From Fidelibacterota bacterium UBA6817 (GTDB taxonomy: Bacteria; Fidelibacterota; Fidelibacteria; Fidelibacterales; Fidelibacteraceae), in NCBI GenBank assembly GCA_002452555.1, contig DKER01000023.1, positions 1-9,378 of the forward strand: a stretch of 9,378 nt of DNA. The letters run 5' to 3'. The position numbers and the translations under genes were made by a program. How positions within the stretch are numbered: position 1 is the first letter of the stretch; each line of letters starts with the position of its first letter. Shown piece by piece: positions 7,959 through 9,378 of the stretch. The notes beneath the pieces are model-generated. The model had not been told where the DNA came from. It ran no database searches and saw only the letters and a program-made list of their open reading frames with translations.

Positions 7959-9062
7959 TCAGTCCGTCCGTTGTTTTACTTTTACATTGTGACCCAGTGA
8001 ATAATGACCTCCTGAAATAACCGTATCTCCTTCGTTTAAACCGCTGATGATTTCGATAAACTCACTATTTCCAAATCCGGTTTTAACATACTGCCATTTC
8101 GCTATGCCATCATTTACTACAAACACCAGATCCCTGTCGTTTCGTGATAACATTGCTGATCTGGGGATGTAAATTCTATTTCTGTATATGTTTTTCTCCA
8201 GCTTAACACGCAAATGCTGCCCGTCTTTCAGTATCTTGTTCTGATTATCAATGTGTGCCAATGCCGTGCCGGTATGGCGTTCCGTATCAATTGTCGGTAA
8301 TATGAAGCTTACGTAGGTTTTTTGCTGTCCGTCAAACAGTATCTGAATCTCTGAACCGACTTTGATATTATGCAATTCATTTTCAAGGATATAAACGTAT
8401 AGGTTCATTGTTGATAAATTGGTCATCTTACACAAAGGTTGACCTGCTTGAACCGAAGCCCCGACATAGGTGTCCAAATCGGATATAACACCGGAAAAGG
8501 GAGCACGAATGACACAATATTCGATTTGTTTTTCATAGGTTTTTAGCTGCTGATAGAGCGTCAGGATGTCGAGTCTGGCCATCATCACTGTTAGTTTTAC
8601 ATCGTTATTATTTGGTAGCGCTTTCATTGAAAAGGGCTGTCTGTGTATCATATTCAGATAACCGTTCCAAAGCGCGGCAGTCTGGGTGTTATCTTCTGAT
8701 TCCAATTCCAAAATCAGATCAGAAACCGCCTTGATAAATTTGCTCTGAATCATTGCCCATTCATTACGAAATGATTCCACATCAAGAATAAAGAGGGTGT
8801 CGCCTTTCTCTAATTCCTGGCCATCCCTTACTCTGATTTCCAGTACATTACTGGAAACTCTGCTTTCAATAACACCTTTCTCACTTGCCTGACAGATTGC
8901 CGTTGTTTCGATATATTCATATAAATCACCTCGACGCACTGTTTCCATGTCAACGGAAACTCCCTGGCTGTATGTATCCTTTACTTTTTCAATATCAACA
9001 GCTTTGTCTTTTTCGCAGGCAATTACTGTCAGACAAAGACTGATCAACAATGCTCTTCTCAT
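7959..9062 (-). CDS. RND periplasmic adaptor lipoprotein (HlyD/AcrA family)
   Basis: Membrane-fusion protein that should bridge the two RND pump subunits to the outer-membrane channel. From the ATG at 9062 it has 367 residues and a lipoprotein signal: MRRALLISLCLTVIAC, with lipobox VIAC and Cys16. It would be acylated and anchored to a membrane with a periplasmic body. The lipoyl domain is split into two halves (about 66-95, ending GDTLFILD, and 184-212, RAPFSGVISD through GQPLCKM). Between them lies an alpha-helical hairpin (about 96-182). A beta-barrel region (215-290) and a membrane-proximal domain with GLNEGDTVISGG (341-352) complete the fold. Upstream in-frame starts (ATG 9098, TTG 9104) would bury the signal behind a basic extension. 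AAGGAG 4 nt before 9062 decides the start. It is the first gene of the operon, and its TGA is one base before the next ATG. Confidence 0.92.
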   Translation of the reverse strand: MRRALLISLCLTVIACEKDKAVDIEKVKDTYSQGVSVDMETVRRGDLYEYIETTAICQASEKGVIESRVSSNVLEIRVRDGQELEKGDTLFILDVESFRNEWAMIQSKFIKAVSDLILELESEDNTQTAALWNGYLNMIHRQPFSMKALPNNNDVKLTVMMARLDILTLYQQLKTYEKQIEYCVIRAPFSGVISDLDTYVGASVQAGQPLCKMTNLSTMNLYVYILENELHNIKVGSEIQILFDGQQKTYVSFILPTIDTERHTGTALAHIDNQNKILKDGQHLRVKLEKNIYRNRIYIPRSAMLSRNDRDLVFVVNDGIAKWQYVKTGFGNSEFIEIISGLNEGDTVISGGHYSLGHNVKVKQRTD

Positions 9063-9072
9063 GTGTCTCCTT
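9063..9072 (-). promoter_or_regulatory. Strong Shine-Dalgarno site of the adaptor gene
   Basis: The minus strand reads AAGGAG (9072-9067), then ACAC, then ATG at 9062. This is the best ribosome binding site before any operon gene. It selects the start that gives a clean lipoprotein signal peptide over the in-frame upstream ATG and TTG. Confidence 0.75.
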
Positions 9073-9122
9073 TTTGGTGCTGTCTTCTTAATTCTCATGG
9101 GCAATTATTTGTGTTTGTTACA

Positions 9123-9151
9123 AGTATATACATAATTCTACTTAGATAAAA
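9123..9151 (-). promoter_or_regulatory. Possible promoter of the efflux operon
   Basis: TATACT (9128-9123, minus strand) matches the -10 consensus at five of six bases. About 17 bp upstream the sequence is TTTTAT, a poor -35 box that lies inside the right-hand arm of the dyad. The same -10 region read as TATACTTG also approaches the Bacteroidota TAnnTTTG element. The start would fall near 9116, leaving a leader of roughly 54 nt. AT-rich DNA produces such matches by chance, so this is tentative. Confidence 0.28.
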
Positions 9152-9171
9152 TGCTAATCTTTTATCTAAGT
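9140..9171. promoter_or_regulatory. Perfect 12-bp inverted repeat, candidate operator
   Basis: ACTTAGATAAAA (9140-9151) and TTTTATCTAAGT (9160-9171) are exact reverse complements separated by the 8-bp spacer TGCTAATC. The dyad is about 78 bp upstream of the adaptor ATG and overlaps the region where a -35 element should lie. The stem is nearly all A/T with no following T run, so a terminator is unlikely. The geometry suits a dimeric repressor, for example of the TetR or MarR type that often controls RND operons. No regulator gene is visible in the window, so the binding partner is inferred. Confidence 0.5.
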
Positions 9172-9356
9172 TTGATATGAAATTGTGAAAATTTAAGTTT
9201 ATTGTCGACAGCGATAAAATAAAACATGTTAATGAAGTTGGTAAAATTATGGAATCCTCTGGTTTGCTGTTTTGCTAAATGCATTTTTTTTATACCTTTG
9301 ATCAAAGCACTCATCTGGTATTTCCATATTGTCTGAAAAAATTTAGAGAGAAGCAT
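9162..9356 (-). CDS. Possible small ORF upstream of the operon, unrecognised
   Basis: An ATG at 9356 opens a 64-codon frame ending in TAA at 9164-9162. It is preceded by AGGAGG (9372-9367), 10 nt upstream, and the ATG shares its A with a preceding TGA (TGATG). That arrangement is typical of coupled genes. The product is basic and rich in Phe, Lys and Ile, with no signal peptide, membrane segment or motif that I recognise. Its last codons enter the inverted repeat at 9140-9171. The composition is what AT-rich non-coding DNA would also give, so it may not be real. The AGGAGG could simply be part of the end of the upstream gene. Confidence 0.22.
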   Translation of the reverse strand: MLLSKFFQTIWKYQMSALIKGIKKMHLAKQQTRGFHNFTNFINMFYFIAVDNKLKFSQFHIKLR

Positions 9357-9378
9357 CACAACTCATCCTCCTGCAGAT
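9356..9378 (-). CDS. Possible 3' end of an upstream gene (edge fragment)
   Basis: Reading in from the right edge on the minus strand, one frame gives Leu-Gln-Glu-Asp-Glu-Leu then TGA at 9358-9356. An acidic tail that stops exactly at a TGATG junction is suggestive of a real C-terminus. Six codons cannot identify a protein, and the other two frames also stop within 40 bases. Confidence 0.2.

Noticed and set aside
9140..9171. Reading the upstream dyad as a transcription terminator
   Set aside because: The stem is almost entirely A/T and neither strand shows a T run after it. Its position before the operon fits an operator better.

Overview
This window is almost filled by one complete tripartite RND efflux operon on the minus strand. 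Read in the direction of transcription it encodes a lipoprotein periplasmic adaptor (9062-7959), a first RND pump subunit (7957-4802), a second and different RND pump subunit (4818-1690) and a TolC-type outer-membrane channel (1693-398). The junctions are very tight: a 1-nt gap, then a 17-nt overlap, then a 4-nt ATGA overlap. The four genes are therefore almost certainly one translationally coupled unit. The order adaptor-pump-pump-channel resembles MdtABC of enterobacteria, where two unlike RND proteins form a mixed trimer, but here the channel is encoded in the same operon. Both pump subunits carry Asp-Asn in TM4 and Asn-Asp in TM10, instead of the Asp-Asp/Lys arrangement of AcrB. The proton-relay layout is thus shared by the pair.

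The right flank (9063-9378) holds the 5' leader of the operon, a perfect 12-bp inverted repeat that looks like a repressor operator, and a possible promoter. At the edge there are weak signs of a small upstream ORF and of the last codons of another gene.

The left flank (1-397) has no convincing gene. It contains a compact mosaic of repeats: hairpins spaced by TTGAA every 21 bp, a second hairpin followed by five T, seven tandem degenerate heptamers (consensus CAGTCGA), a GATT-rich stretch and a 12-bp direct repeat.

Organism: a Gram-negative bacterium with an outer membrane, shown by the TolC-type channel, the lipobox adaptor and the signal peptide on the channel. Coding DNA is AT-rich. Shine-Dalgarno sites are present before several genes, which argues against typical Bacteroidota. 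The repeat-rich intergenic DNA would suit an uncultured lineage of the wider FCB group, but that placement is a guess. I see no clearly new system. The items most worth a second look are the repeat mosaic, the operator-like dyad and the paired variant proton relay.
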